The notes beneath the pieces are model-generated. The model was not told the DNA's origin and did no database searches. It saw only the letters and a list, made by a program, of their open reading frames with translations. 64,000 nt of DNA from an uncultured Flavobacteriaceae bacterium (GTDB lineage: Bacteria > Bacteroidota > Bacteroidia > Flavobacteriales > Flavobacteriaceae), in the NCBI GenBank assembly GCA_947488435.1, contig CANKZG010000001.1:2348308-2412307 (forward strand), given 5' to 3'. How positions within the stretch are numbered: position 1 is the stretch's first letter; each line of letters begins with the position of its first letter. A program made the translations under genes and the position numbers. Positions 57,857 through 64,000 of this stretch are shown piece after piece.

Positions 57857-57864
57857 TATTTTTG
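57857..57864 (+). promoter_or_regulatory. -7 box before the pgpH-type gene
   Basis: TATTTTTG is an exact TAnnTTTG box 18 bases before the ATG at 57883. The TTG that opens the longer frame (57862) is part of this box, so it cannot be the translation start if the box is used. No convincing -33 TTG was found. Confidence 0.5.
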
Positions 57865-57882
57865 AATAACGATACCGCATCT

Positions 57883-59928
57883 ATGCTAAAATTCCTTGAT
57901 AAATTATATAAGAATCACGCACTCATTTATAAGTACTTACTTTACTTTGTTTCTATTTTTCTGATTGTTTTTTTCTTCCCTAGAGGTGGAAAATTTAAGT
58001 ACGAATTCCAAAAAGGAAAACCCTGGCAGTATGAAAACTTATATGCACCTTTTGATTTTTCTATTCAAAAAGACGAAGATGAAATTGCTACGGAAAAATT
58101 ACAACTTCAACAATCGCAGGTAAACTATTACAATTATGACGCTTCAATTGTTACTTCGGTATATGAAGATTTTGACAGCAGGAAAAAGAATTTTTTTGAT
58201 AATGATTCCCTGCGACTGGTTTCCTCAAATGTTTTGGATGCGATTGGAAGTCAGATTTTAGCTGAGGTGTATACCTATGGGGTTCTTTCAGATGCAACCC
58301 AAAGGCGCCAAGGTAGTTTATATTTGGTAAAAAACAATCAAGCCCAACCCATTGGATTTAATCAACTTTATACTTCAAAAAAAATACAAGCGGTTATAAA
58401 TTCGCAATTAAGAGATCGATCGCTACAGGGAGTTACTTCAAGTTTTTCCCAACTACTCTTAGATATTATTAAGCCCAATGTTTTTTACAATGAAAGTTTA
58501 TCGCAAAGAGAATTGGAGGCCAGTTTATCACAAATATCTAATACCCGAGGTAATATTGATGAAGGTAAACTAATTATTGCCCGTGGAGAAGTTGTAGAAG
58601 CGGAAAATTTTAAAATTCTGAACTCACTTAAAAGCGAGTTCGAATCGGAATTATGGACTGATAACAGTTTTTATTATATCCTTACGGGTTATACCATTCT
58701 TGTAGCACTTGTATTAATGATGCTACTCCTATTCTTGAAAAAGTATAGAAGGGAGATTTATGGGAACAACACAAAAGTGACCTTTATCTTTTTCAATATT
58801 TTACTTATGGTATTTATTACCACCATGATGGTAAAATATAATGAATCGTATGTGTTTGTAGTACCTTTATGTATACTCCCTATTGTTTTAAAAACCTTTT
58901 TTGATGCCAGACTTGGGTTATATGTTCATGTGTTAACCGTATTACTGTTAGGCTTTGTGGTTCCTAATAGTTTTGAATATATTTTTCTTCAAATCATGGC
59001 TGGGATCGTTACTATATTAACAGTTTCTGAACTCTACAAACGCGCTAATTTATTTATATCGGTTGGTCAAATCACCTTAATTTATGTCATTGGATATTTT
59101 GCCTTTCACGTAATCCATGAGGGAACTTTGGATAATATTCAGTGGCTAACGTTTGGATTTTTTCTTTTAAATGGGATGATTACCTTGTTTGCCCAACCGC
59201 TAATTTACATATATGAGAAGATCTTTGGTCTCGTATCAGACGTATCTTTATTGGAGTTATCAGATACAAATTCGAAGCTTTTAAAAGAATTGTCGAACAA
59301 AGCACCAGGTACATTTCATCATTCCTTACAGGTCGCAAATATTGCCGAAGCAGCTGCAAATGAAATTGGAGCCAATGCGATGTTGGTTAGAGTAGGAGCG
59401 TTGTATCATGATATTGGTAAAATGCAAAATCCAACCTATTTTACAGAAAATCAGATCACCAATGTAAATCCACATGATGAATTAAATCCGAAAGACAGTG
59501 CAAAGATTATTATTGGACATGTAATTGAGGGTATTGAAATGGCTCGAAAAAATAAATTACCAGATCGAATCATCGATTTTATTCGAGTACATCACGGCAC
59601 GAGTTTGGTTTATTATTTTTATAAAAAGCAAGAGAGTATTGATGAAGATGTTGATGAACAGGATTTTAGATATCCAGGGCCTATACCCTTTAGTAAAGAA
59701 ACCGCTATACTTATGATGGCGGATGCGATTGAAGCCGCCTCTAAGAGCCTAAAAAATCCAACCTTTTTAATGATCAACGATTTTGTAGACAAAATTATAA
59801 GCGGACAGATGCAAGCCAATCAATTTGTAAATGCAAACATCACTTTTAAAGAGATTGAGGCGATTAAAAAAGTAATGAAACAGAAGCTGACTAACATCTA
59901 TCATCTTCGTGTAGAATACCCAGAATGA
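57883..59928 (+). CDS. 7TM-HD family protein (PgpH-type c-di-AMP phosphodiesterase)
   Basis: The frame can open at TTG 57862, but ATG 57883 (MLKFLDKLYKNHAL) is the better start (681 residues). It has an N-terminal membrane helix, a large extracytoplasmic domain (about 40-260), about seven membrane helices (about 265-445), and a cytoplasmic HD domain with FHHSLQVANIAEAAANE, GALYHDIGKMQNP and IDFIRVHHGTSLVYYFY. This is the architecture of PgpH, which hydrolyses cyclic di-AMP. No diadenylate cyclase is in the window. Whether flavobacterial members act on c-di-AMP is inferred. Confidence 0.9.
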   Translation: MLKFLDKLYKNHALIYKYLLYFVSIFLIVFFFPRGGKFKYEFQKGKPWQYENLYAPFDFSIQKDEDEIATEKLQLQQSQVNYYNYDASIVTSVYEDFDSRKKNFFDNDSLRLVSSNVLDAIGSQILAEVYTYGVLSDATQRRQGSLYLVKNNQAQPIGFNQLYTSKKIQAVINSQLRDRSLQGVTSSFSQLLLDIIKPNVFYNESLSQRELEASLSQISNTRGNIDEGKLIIARGEVVEAENFKILNSLKSEFESELWTDNSFYYILTGYTILVALVLMMLLLFLKKYRREIYGNNTKVTFIFFNILLMVFITTMMVKYNESYVFVVPLCILPIVLKTFFDARLGLYVHVLTVLLLGFVVPNSFEYIFLQIMAGIVTILTVSELYKRANLFISVGQITLIYVIGYFAFHVIHEGTLDNIQWLTFGFFLLNGMITLFAQPLIYIYEKIFGLVSDVSLLELSDTNSKLLKELSNKAPGTFHHSLQVANIAEAAANEIGANAMLVRVGALYHDIGKMQNPTYFTENQITNVNPHDELNPKDSAKIIIGHVIEGIEMARKNKLPDRIIDFIRVHHGTSLVYYFYKKQESIDEDVDEQDFRYPGPIPFSKETAILMMADAIEAASKSLKNPTFLMINDFVDKIISGQMQANQFVNANITFKEIEAIKKVMKQKLTNIYHLRVEYPE

Positions 59929-59977
59929 GGCTTTTAGGAATGGACAAAAAATAAGTCAAAAAAAAGCAAAAAAATAG

Positions 59978-60008
59978 TTGCGTTATACGCAATGATGAGG
60001 TACATTTG
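59978..60008 (+). promoter_or_regulatory. Promoter of the tRNA-Ser/tRNA-Pro pair
   Basis: TTG at 59978-59980, 20 bases, then TACATTTG at 60001-60008 (exact TAnnTTTG). It lies 49 bases before tRNA-Ser, in the right place for a stable-RNA operon. Confidence 0.7.
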
Positions 60009-60057
60009 CATCCGCAATTTCCCCCATGGGAAAAGCAAAAGTTCATTAAAGAATATT

Positions 60058-60141
60058 GGAGAGGTGCCGGAGTGGTAACGGAGCAGATTGCTAATCTGTC
60101 GACGCGTAAGTGTCGCATGGGTTCGAGTCCCATTCTCTCCG
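60058..60141 (+). tRNA. tRNA-Ser(GCU)
   Basis: An 84-base class II tRNA with a long variable arm. The acceptor GGAGAGG (60058-60064) pairs with TCTCTCC before discriminator G; the anticodon loop holds GCT (GATTGCTAATC context, about 60087-60097); the T loop reads GGTTCGAGTCC. CCA is not encoded, so it must be added. Confidence 0.95.
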
Positions 60142-60175
60142 CAATTTTCTTTTAGACTAATGAGATAACCAGTAT

Positions 60176-60250
60176 CGGGGTGTAGCGTAGCCCGGTTATC
60201 GCGCCGCGTTTGGGACGCGGAGGTCGCAGGTTCGAATCCTGCCACCCCGA
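60176..60250 (+). tRNA. tRNA-Pro(UGG)
   Basis: A 75-base tRNA. Acceptor CGGGGTG (60176-60182) pairs perfectly with CACCCCG (60243-60249); discriminator A60250. Anticodon stem CCGCG/CGCGG with loop TTTGGGA, anticodon TGG. T arm GCAGGTTCGAATCCTGC. CCA is not encoded. An integrase gene begins 223 bases downstream, a common sign of use of the tRNA 3' end as an attachment site. Confidence 0.95.
60226..60250 (+). other. Candidate attachment (attL) core at the tRNA-Pro 3' end
   Basis: The 3' part of tRNA-Pro (T arm and acceptor strand) is the likely crossover site for the adjacent integrase, by analogy with tRNA-targeting islands. The matching direct repeat would lie beyond position 64000, so this cannot be confirmed here. 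Confidence 0.35.
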
Positions 60251-60360
60251 CGAAACCATTTTATATGGTATCATGTAATAGCTAACTTTATGATAATCAA
60301 GAATTTAATTTTTTTTGATTTCATTTGGTTAGCTATTTTTTTATGAAAAAAGTGACCTAT

Positions 60361-60460
60361 TCGGTTACCTAATCGGTTACCTATTTTTTTGTAACTTCTT
60401 ACTGAAAGCAAGGCTTTCGACGTGATTTGACTTTCGTTAATGGAATTTATTCGGTTACCT
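60361..60460 (+). repeat. Three direct repeats TCGGTTACCT upstream of the integrase
   Basis: Exact copies at 60361-60370, 60373-60382 and 60451-60460, plus a related TTGGTTAGCTA at 60326-60336 and an inverted ATAGCTAAC at 60275-60283. Short repeated sites between a tRNA gene and an integrase are what arm-type binding sites or core repeats look like; the role is inferred. Confidence 0.6.
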
Positions 60461-60473
60461 AAAACGAAAGAAC

Positions 60474-61706
60474 ATGAAAACTTCAAAAACATTCACTATT
60501 CTCTTTTGGCAAAACCTTGCCAAAATGAAAGGCGATAGCGCACCACTTTATGCCAGAATTACCGTTGATGGAAAAAGGGCAGAAATGAGTTTGGGAATAT
60601 TATTCCCAATGGACGCGTGGAACGGAAAAATGAACCGCGCCAATGGTAAGACCAGAGAGGCCCGTATCTTAAATGAAGATTTGGATGGCATCTACACAGA
60701 TCTTACCGATTGTTATAAGCAATTAAAAAAGGAAGGAAGGTTTGTTACTGCCCAGGCGGTCAAAGCAAGGTATCTAGGAACGGACCACAGCAACGAAACC
60801 TTGTTGGGACTATCCAAGTACCATTTTGATAAGAACAGGTTTAAATTGGCTCCTGGGACCTTAAAAAACTATAGTACCACTGAAACCTATTTGCAGAATT
60901 TTTTGATCAAAAAATTTAAGGCAACCGATATACCCCTGGAATATATCCAATATAGTTTTGTGGTCGATTTTGAATTATACTTACGAAATCCTAAAAACCA
61001 TTTGAGCAAGGCGCAACCCCTTAAGAACAACGGGATAATGAAGCATATTGAGCGTCTCAATAAGCTTATGGGATTTGCCGAGAAGTTAGGTTGGATTGCA
61101 AAACATCCTTTTGAAAAATACCAACTGAGCTATACCAAATTCAAAAATGGATTCTTGACCAAGAAGCAATTGGAGTCTTTTGAAACCATAGAATTGAAGA
61201 ATCTAAAGCTTGCCCGTGTCAGGGATGTGTTTGTTTTCTGTTGTTATACTGGATTATCCTATATAGATGTAAAGATGCTTACAAGTCAAAACCTGGTAAT
61301 GGGAATTGATGGCAATATGTGGTTATCCTTATACCGAGAAAAAAGTGATGAACCTGTAAAAATACCTCTTTTGGATAGGGCAAAAATGATTTTGAACAAG
61401 TATAAAGATTTTGAGGATTCGGAGCGGTTACTGCCCGTTTGCTCCAATCAAAAAATGAATAATTATTTAAAGGAGATAGCTAGGCTCTGTGAAATTGATA
61501 TTAAGGTAACCTGTCATATCGCTAGACATACATTTGCAACAACGGTGACGCTTTCTAATGGAGTACCCATTGCAACGGTATCCAAACTATTGGGACACGC
61601 TAAGCTTTCTACCACGCAGATTTACGCCAATGTGGTGGAAAAGAAATTGAGAGATGATATGAGCAAGCTACAGGAGGCGTTAAATGGCAATAGGGAAATA
61701 GCATAA
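60474..61706 (+). CDS. Tyrosine recombinase (IntDOT-like integrase)
   Basis: A 410-residue Bacteroidetes-type integrase. The N-terminal arm-binding domain has LYARITVDGKRAEMSLGI; a SAM-like core-binding domain runs from about 105-215; the catalytic domain about 230-400. Catalytic residues: HIAR with H348 and R351, LGHAKLSTTQIYAN with Y384. The first catalytic arginine is Ser262 in YTGLSYIDVKML; the same substitution (Ser259) is known in the CTnDOT integrase, so the enzyme is expected to be active. It is followed by a terminator. It likely excises and integrates the island at tRNA-Pro. Confidence 0.93.
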   Translation: MKTSKTFTILFWQNLAKMKGDSAPLYARITVDGKRAEMSLGILFPMDAWNGKMNRANGKTREARILNEDLDGIYTDLTDCYKQLKKEGRFVTAQAVKARYLGTDHSNETLLGLSKYHFDKNRFKLAPGTLKNYSTTETYLQNFLIKKFKATDIPLEYIQYSFVVDFELYLRNPKNHLSKAQPLKNNGIMKHIERLNKLMGFAEKLGWIAKHPFEKYQLSYTKFKNGFLTKKQLESFETIELKNLKLARVRDVFVFCCYTGLSYIDVKMLTSQNLVMGIDGNMWLSLYREKSDEPVKIPLLDRAKMILNKYKDFEDSERLLPVCSNQKMNNYLKEIARLCEIDIKVTCHIARHTFATTVTLSNGVPIATVSKLLGHAKLSTTQIYANVVEKKLRDDMSKLQEALNGNREIA

Positions 61707-61824
61707 TAAGCTTAAATACTTTGCGGAAAATTAAAAAATCTTTCAGAAAGACTGTTAAATCAGGTTTGCAGAAAATTGACAGAGTTACTTCACTGTAATT
61801 TGATTTTGAAAGTTAAATCATTGG

Positions 61825-61866
61825 AAAACCACCTAGGAACTTACTAAGATCTTGGGTGGTTTTTTG
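61825..61866 (+). terminator. Terminator after the integrase gene
   Basis: AAAACCACC (61825-61833) pairs with GGTGGTTTT (61855-61863), with extra pairing inside the loop, followed by TTT. It lies about 120 bases after the integrase stop; the rest of the 275-base gap holds nothing recognised. Confidence 0.75.
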
Positions 61867-61981
61867 ATTATAAAGTTTTTAAAAATTAAAAAATGGACCT
61901 GTAAGACTTTAATAGAATTATGAGTTGAATTATATTACTAAATTGTAAGGGTTATATAGTAATCATTGAATTTAGAGTTTC

Positions 61982-62794
61982 ATGAGTTTTCCAGAGATTA
62001 AACCGGAAGATAAGTTCGGGAGTGAGTACCACGAACACAGGATATTCGAAGATATACAAGTGTATGTAGACTTTTACGATTCCCTGTCCTTTTCGGTTAT
62101 GCATTGGATGTCCTCTGGAACAAGGAGCATCGTAAATATTAACACTTATGCTTATTCCTCAATTAAAGGAACCTTGGAGTCCATATTTGATATTTTAAAG
62201 AAAGGAAGGATTAATGACGCATATGCCTTGCTAAGAAAATACTTTGATTCAACAATTATTAATACTTATTGCAATCTTTATATAGAGGACCATCACAGTT
62301 TAGAAAATTTCATTGTTGAAAAAATTGATAATTGGATTAGGGGCACGGAAAAACTGCCATCTTACAGGGAAATGTCAAAATACATCAAAGAGTCCCAGAC
62401 ATATTGTAAAATAAACAAACTACTTGCTAGAGACGATAGATATCAACAAATACGTAGGAAATGCAATGACCACATGCACTACAATTTTTATCATAATCTG
62501 CTGATTAACGATAACGAAATACACAGACCAAATAGAATAGAGTATTTGGATGCATTTACATTTGAATTGAAGGCTCTATTCATTCAACATTTCATTTACA
62601 TGTTTTACCTGAATGGGCATTACATGATGTCCAGTGACCATAGGGATTATTTAGATTTAGATATAACACCTCCTAATGATTCCCAATATTGGGTTTCCCC
62701 ACCAATTCAAAAAGTGTTTGATAATCTAGTTAAGCCCTCCCGTATGGACTTAGCAATTGAATTGATGGATACAACTACAATGCATCTTAAATGA
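61982..62794 (+). CDS. Unrecognised accessory protein
   Basis: A 270-residue soluble protein, mostly helical, rich in His, Tyr and Asp, with no family I can name. Clear blocks include DIQVYVDFYDSLSFSVMHWM near 28-47, GRINDAYALLRKYFDS near 80-95, IRRKCNDHMHYNFYHNLL near 160-177 and an aromatic helix FIQHFIYMFYLNGHYMMS. The RxKCNDHxHYNFYxN segment looks like a HEPN-type R-x4-6-H region, but this is weak. It precedes the AAA-type gene by 73 bases on the same strand and may act with it. Confidence 0.7.
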   Translation: MSFPEIKPEDKFGSEYHEHRIFEDIQVYVDFYDSLSFSVMHWMSSGTRSIVNINTYAYSSIKGTLESIFDILKKGRINDAYALLRKYFDSTIINTYCNLYIEDHHSLENFIVEKIDNWIRGTEKLPSYREMSKYIKESQTYCKINKLLARDDRYQQIRRKCNDHMHYNFYHNLLINDNEIHRPNRIEYLDAFTFELKALFIQHFIYMFYLNGHYMMSSDHRDYLDLDITPPNDSQYWVSPPIQKVFDNLVKPSRMDLAIELMDTTTMHLK

Positions 62795-62867
62795 TTTATA
62801 ATAAAGGAGATAAGGCTAATAACTCCATTTTGGTAATTAATTTAAAAGGACTAGAATAAGCAAAGCC

Positions 62868-64000
62868 ATGGCAGAAAGAAAGATAAGCGAAAAAAACAGG
62901 CTAAGTATATTTAACGCCCTCATTAAAGAACCCAATCCTTTTGGATTGTTTGAGGAGAATAATGGATTGCTAAACTTTCTCTTGGAAATCTGGGATTTGA
63001 GAAATATGCCGTCTGAGGACACCAGATTCAAAAATGCTTTTGAAGACATTTTCCAGCACACGGTAAACAATTACGATTGGGAGGATACCTATTTATTTAT
63101 GGAGAGGTTAAAGTTGTTAGAGGACAATTCCACTTACATCAGGTTTTTGGAAACTGTCGTTAATCCTCGATTTCGTGATGGTGAGGATGAAATCATAAAA
63201 TTTGCATTATTAATAAATTCATATCTCGAAAAAGATGGTTTAGAGCTTTACCTCAGTCAATATGATGATGATGAAAATCCAATATACTTGGTACAGGTAA
63301 AAAAGATTGGGGATTCATCATTTTATATTAAACAAAATAACATTCCATTTTTTGTTGATAAAAGTACAAGCTATTTTTATGATAGATCGGATGCCCACAT
63401 TAAACCAAGTGAATACCCTGCTTTTGTCCTTGCCTACAATTCTGGATGGAATGATTATGGGTATTCTTGTCTCTACTATCTCTACTATTACGGTGCCCCC
63501 GAAAATCCCTTACCTATAGGTGTAGTGCGAATTATGGACGAATCCGAATCAAAATCTTCAATCTTGCCAGACAGATTTGATGTCTTGGATGATACTTTTT
63601 GTTCTTTGGGACAAAGCATTGATTATTACGAGCATTTGAAGCAGCAGTTGGGAAAGGATTTTGAAAGTGTCCTCTATGCCCTGAGGGATGCTGCATTCTT
63701 TCATGATATTTTAGAAAAATTTGAGCGAAAAGAAGCTTTTAGATTTTCTTTGATTAGAGGCGACAATGCAGAAAGACTTTTGAGGGAAGCACGCTATAAG
63801 GTTTATGGCTTTGATTTGAACAACTTGTATTCATTCGATTACACGTTTCATCCCATTTTTTCGAAATCGGCAATAGATATAAATTTCAGTTTTAATAACC
63901 ATGAAGATTTCCCAAATAGGGTTTATGCGCTTATTGGGAAAAACGGTGCTGGAAAAACCCAGTTAATTACTTCCTTACCAAAAGATATCTCCCAAAAAAG
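62868..64000 (+). CDS. AbiJ-NTD3-like AAA-type ATPase, 3' end beyond window
   Basis: Open from ATG 62868 to the window end (377 codons, no stop). The N-terminus (about residues 30-80: FLLEIWDLRNMPSEDTRFKN, then AFEDIFQHTVNNYDWEDTYLF) resembles the AbiJ N-terminal domain 3 found on abortive-infection and other defence proteins. A middle part of unknown type follows, and YALIGKNGAGKTQLITSL with Walker A GKNGAGKT at 357-364 begins an ABC/AAA-like ATPase domain. Phage defence is inferred from domain type and island context. The rest of the ATPase and any effector domain lie outside the window. Confidence 0.75.
   Translation, partial: MAERKISEKNRLSIFNALIKEPNPFGLFEENNGLLNFLLEIWDLRNMPSEDTRFKNAFEDIFQHTVNNYDWEDTYLFMERLKLLEDNSTYIRFLETVVNPRFRDGEDEIIKFALLINSYLEKDGLELYLSQYDDDENPIYLVQVKKIGDSSFYIKQNNIPFFVDKSTSYFYDRSDAHIKPSEYPAFVLAYNSGWNDYGYSCLYYLYYYGAPENPLPIGVVRIMDESESKSSILPDRFDVLDDTFCSLGQSIDYYEHLKQQLGKDFESVLYALRDAAFFHDILEKFERKEAFRFSLIRGDNAERLLREARYKVYGFDLNNLYSFDYTFHPIFSKSAIDINFSFNNHEDFPNRVYALIGKNGAGKTQLITSLPKDISQK

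Larger units (their letters stand above)
60251..64000 (+). mobile_element. Left end of a putative integrase-bearing genomic island (continues beyond the window)
   Basis: Starts at the tRNA-Pro gene, carries a tyrosine recombinase first, then two genes with no housekeeping role, the second a candidate defence ATPase cut by the window edge. The gene content changes sharply here from conserved chromosomal genes. Boundaries other than the tRNA side are unknown. Confidence 0.6.

Noticed and set aside
59891-60245. Minus-strand ORFs of 80 and 103 codons
   Set aside because: They are antisense to the two tRNA genes and the pgpH end; their content is the complement of the tRNA sequences.
62837-63070. 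77-codon minus-strand ORF at the start of the defence-type gene
   Set aside because: It lies wholly under the forward ATPase gene, which has a clear domain pattern; the antisense frame has none.

Overview
The window looks like a chromosomal segment of a marine-type member of the Flavobacteriaceae (Bacteroidetes). Four things suggest this: the DNA is AT-rich; the recognisable promoters have the Bacteroidetes form (TTTG or TTG, about 19-20 bases, then TAnnTTTG) and starts lack Shine-Dalgarno boxes; one giant secreted protein ends in a type IX secretion (T9SS) sorting domain; and many small conserved genes are Bacteroidetes-type (DUF3822, RsmD neighbour genes, TMEM220-like, the ebo cluster). Species cannot be given from the sequence alone.

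Layout. 1-5.4 kb: the tail of an unknown gene, a kinase/PLP-lyase fusion, a small lipoprotein and an orphan DUF4157 protein carrying a nuclease-like domain (polymorphic-toxin or eCIS-cargo type). 5.6-11.7 kb: a forward run of pyrR, pyrB, a small conserved gene, rnz, pdxH, sixA-like and ppk1. 11.8-12.3 kb: miaE. 12.5-19.3 kb: a complete eboABCDEF operon, followed by a TMEM220-like gene. 19.3-23.6 kb: dnaX, the RNase P RNA gene, rsmD, DUF3822 and a membrane-anchored protein. 23.7-27.7 kb: a RecD-like helicase, DUF4126, kdsB, a HAD phosphatase and a PlsC-like acyltransferase. 28.2-35.1 kb: a 2.3-thousand-residue secreted protein with a leishmanolysin-like protease head and a duplicated set of PKD/BspA/carbohydrate-binding-like modules. 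35.2-40.2 kb: a secreted protein, a short double-glycine peptide gene missed by length filters, yebC, a pterin dehydratase, an SDR protein, glsA and gcvT. 40.4-48.9 kb: a secreted aminopeptidase P, the thrA-thrB-thrC operon with a newly read 33-residue threonine-rich leader peptide, nnr and a small gene. 49.1-59.9 kb: clpC, gyrA, a TPR protein, an NlpC/P60 protein whose catalytic cysteine is replaced by alanine, a thiolase and a PgpH-type HD phosphodiesterase. 60.0-64.0 kb: tRNA-Ser, tRNA-Pro, then an IntDOT-like tyrosine recombinase and the start of what looks like a genomic island with a candidate AbiJ-type defence ATPase cut by the window end.

Most of the window is housekeeping: pyrimidine and threonine synthesis, vitamin B6, polyphosphate, LPS Kdo activation, replication and tRNA modification. 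The most notable items are the thr leader (with a perfect promoter and four consecutive Thr codons), the orphan Cys-rich GG-leader peptide, the ebo operon, the orphan DUF4157-nuclease protein, the modular giant protein, the pseudo-NlpC/P60 enzyme and the tRNA-Pro island with its candidate defence gene pair.
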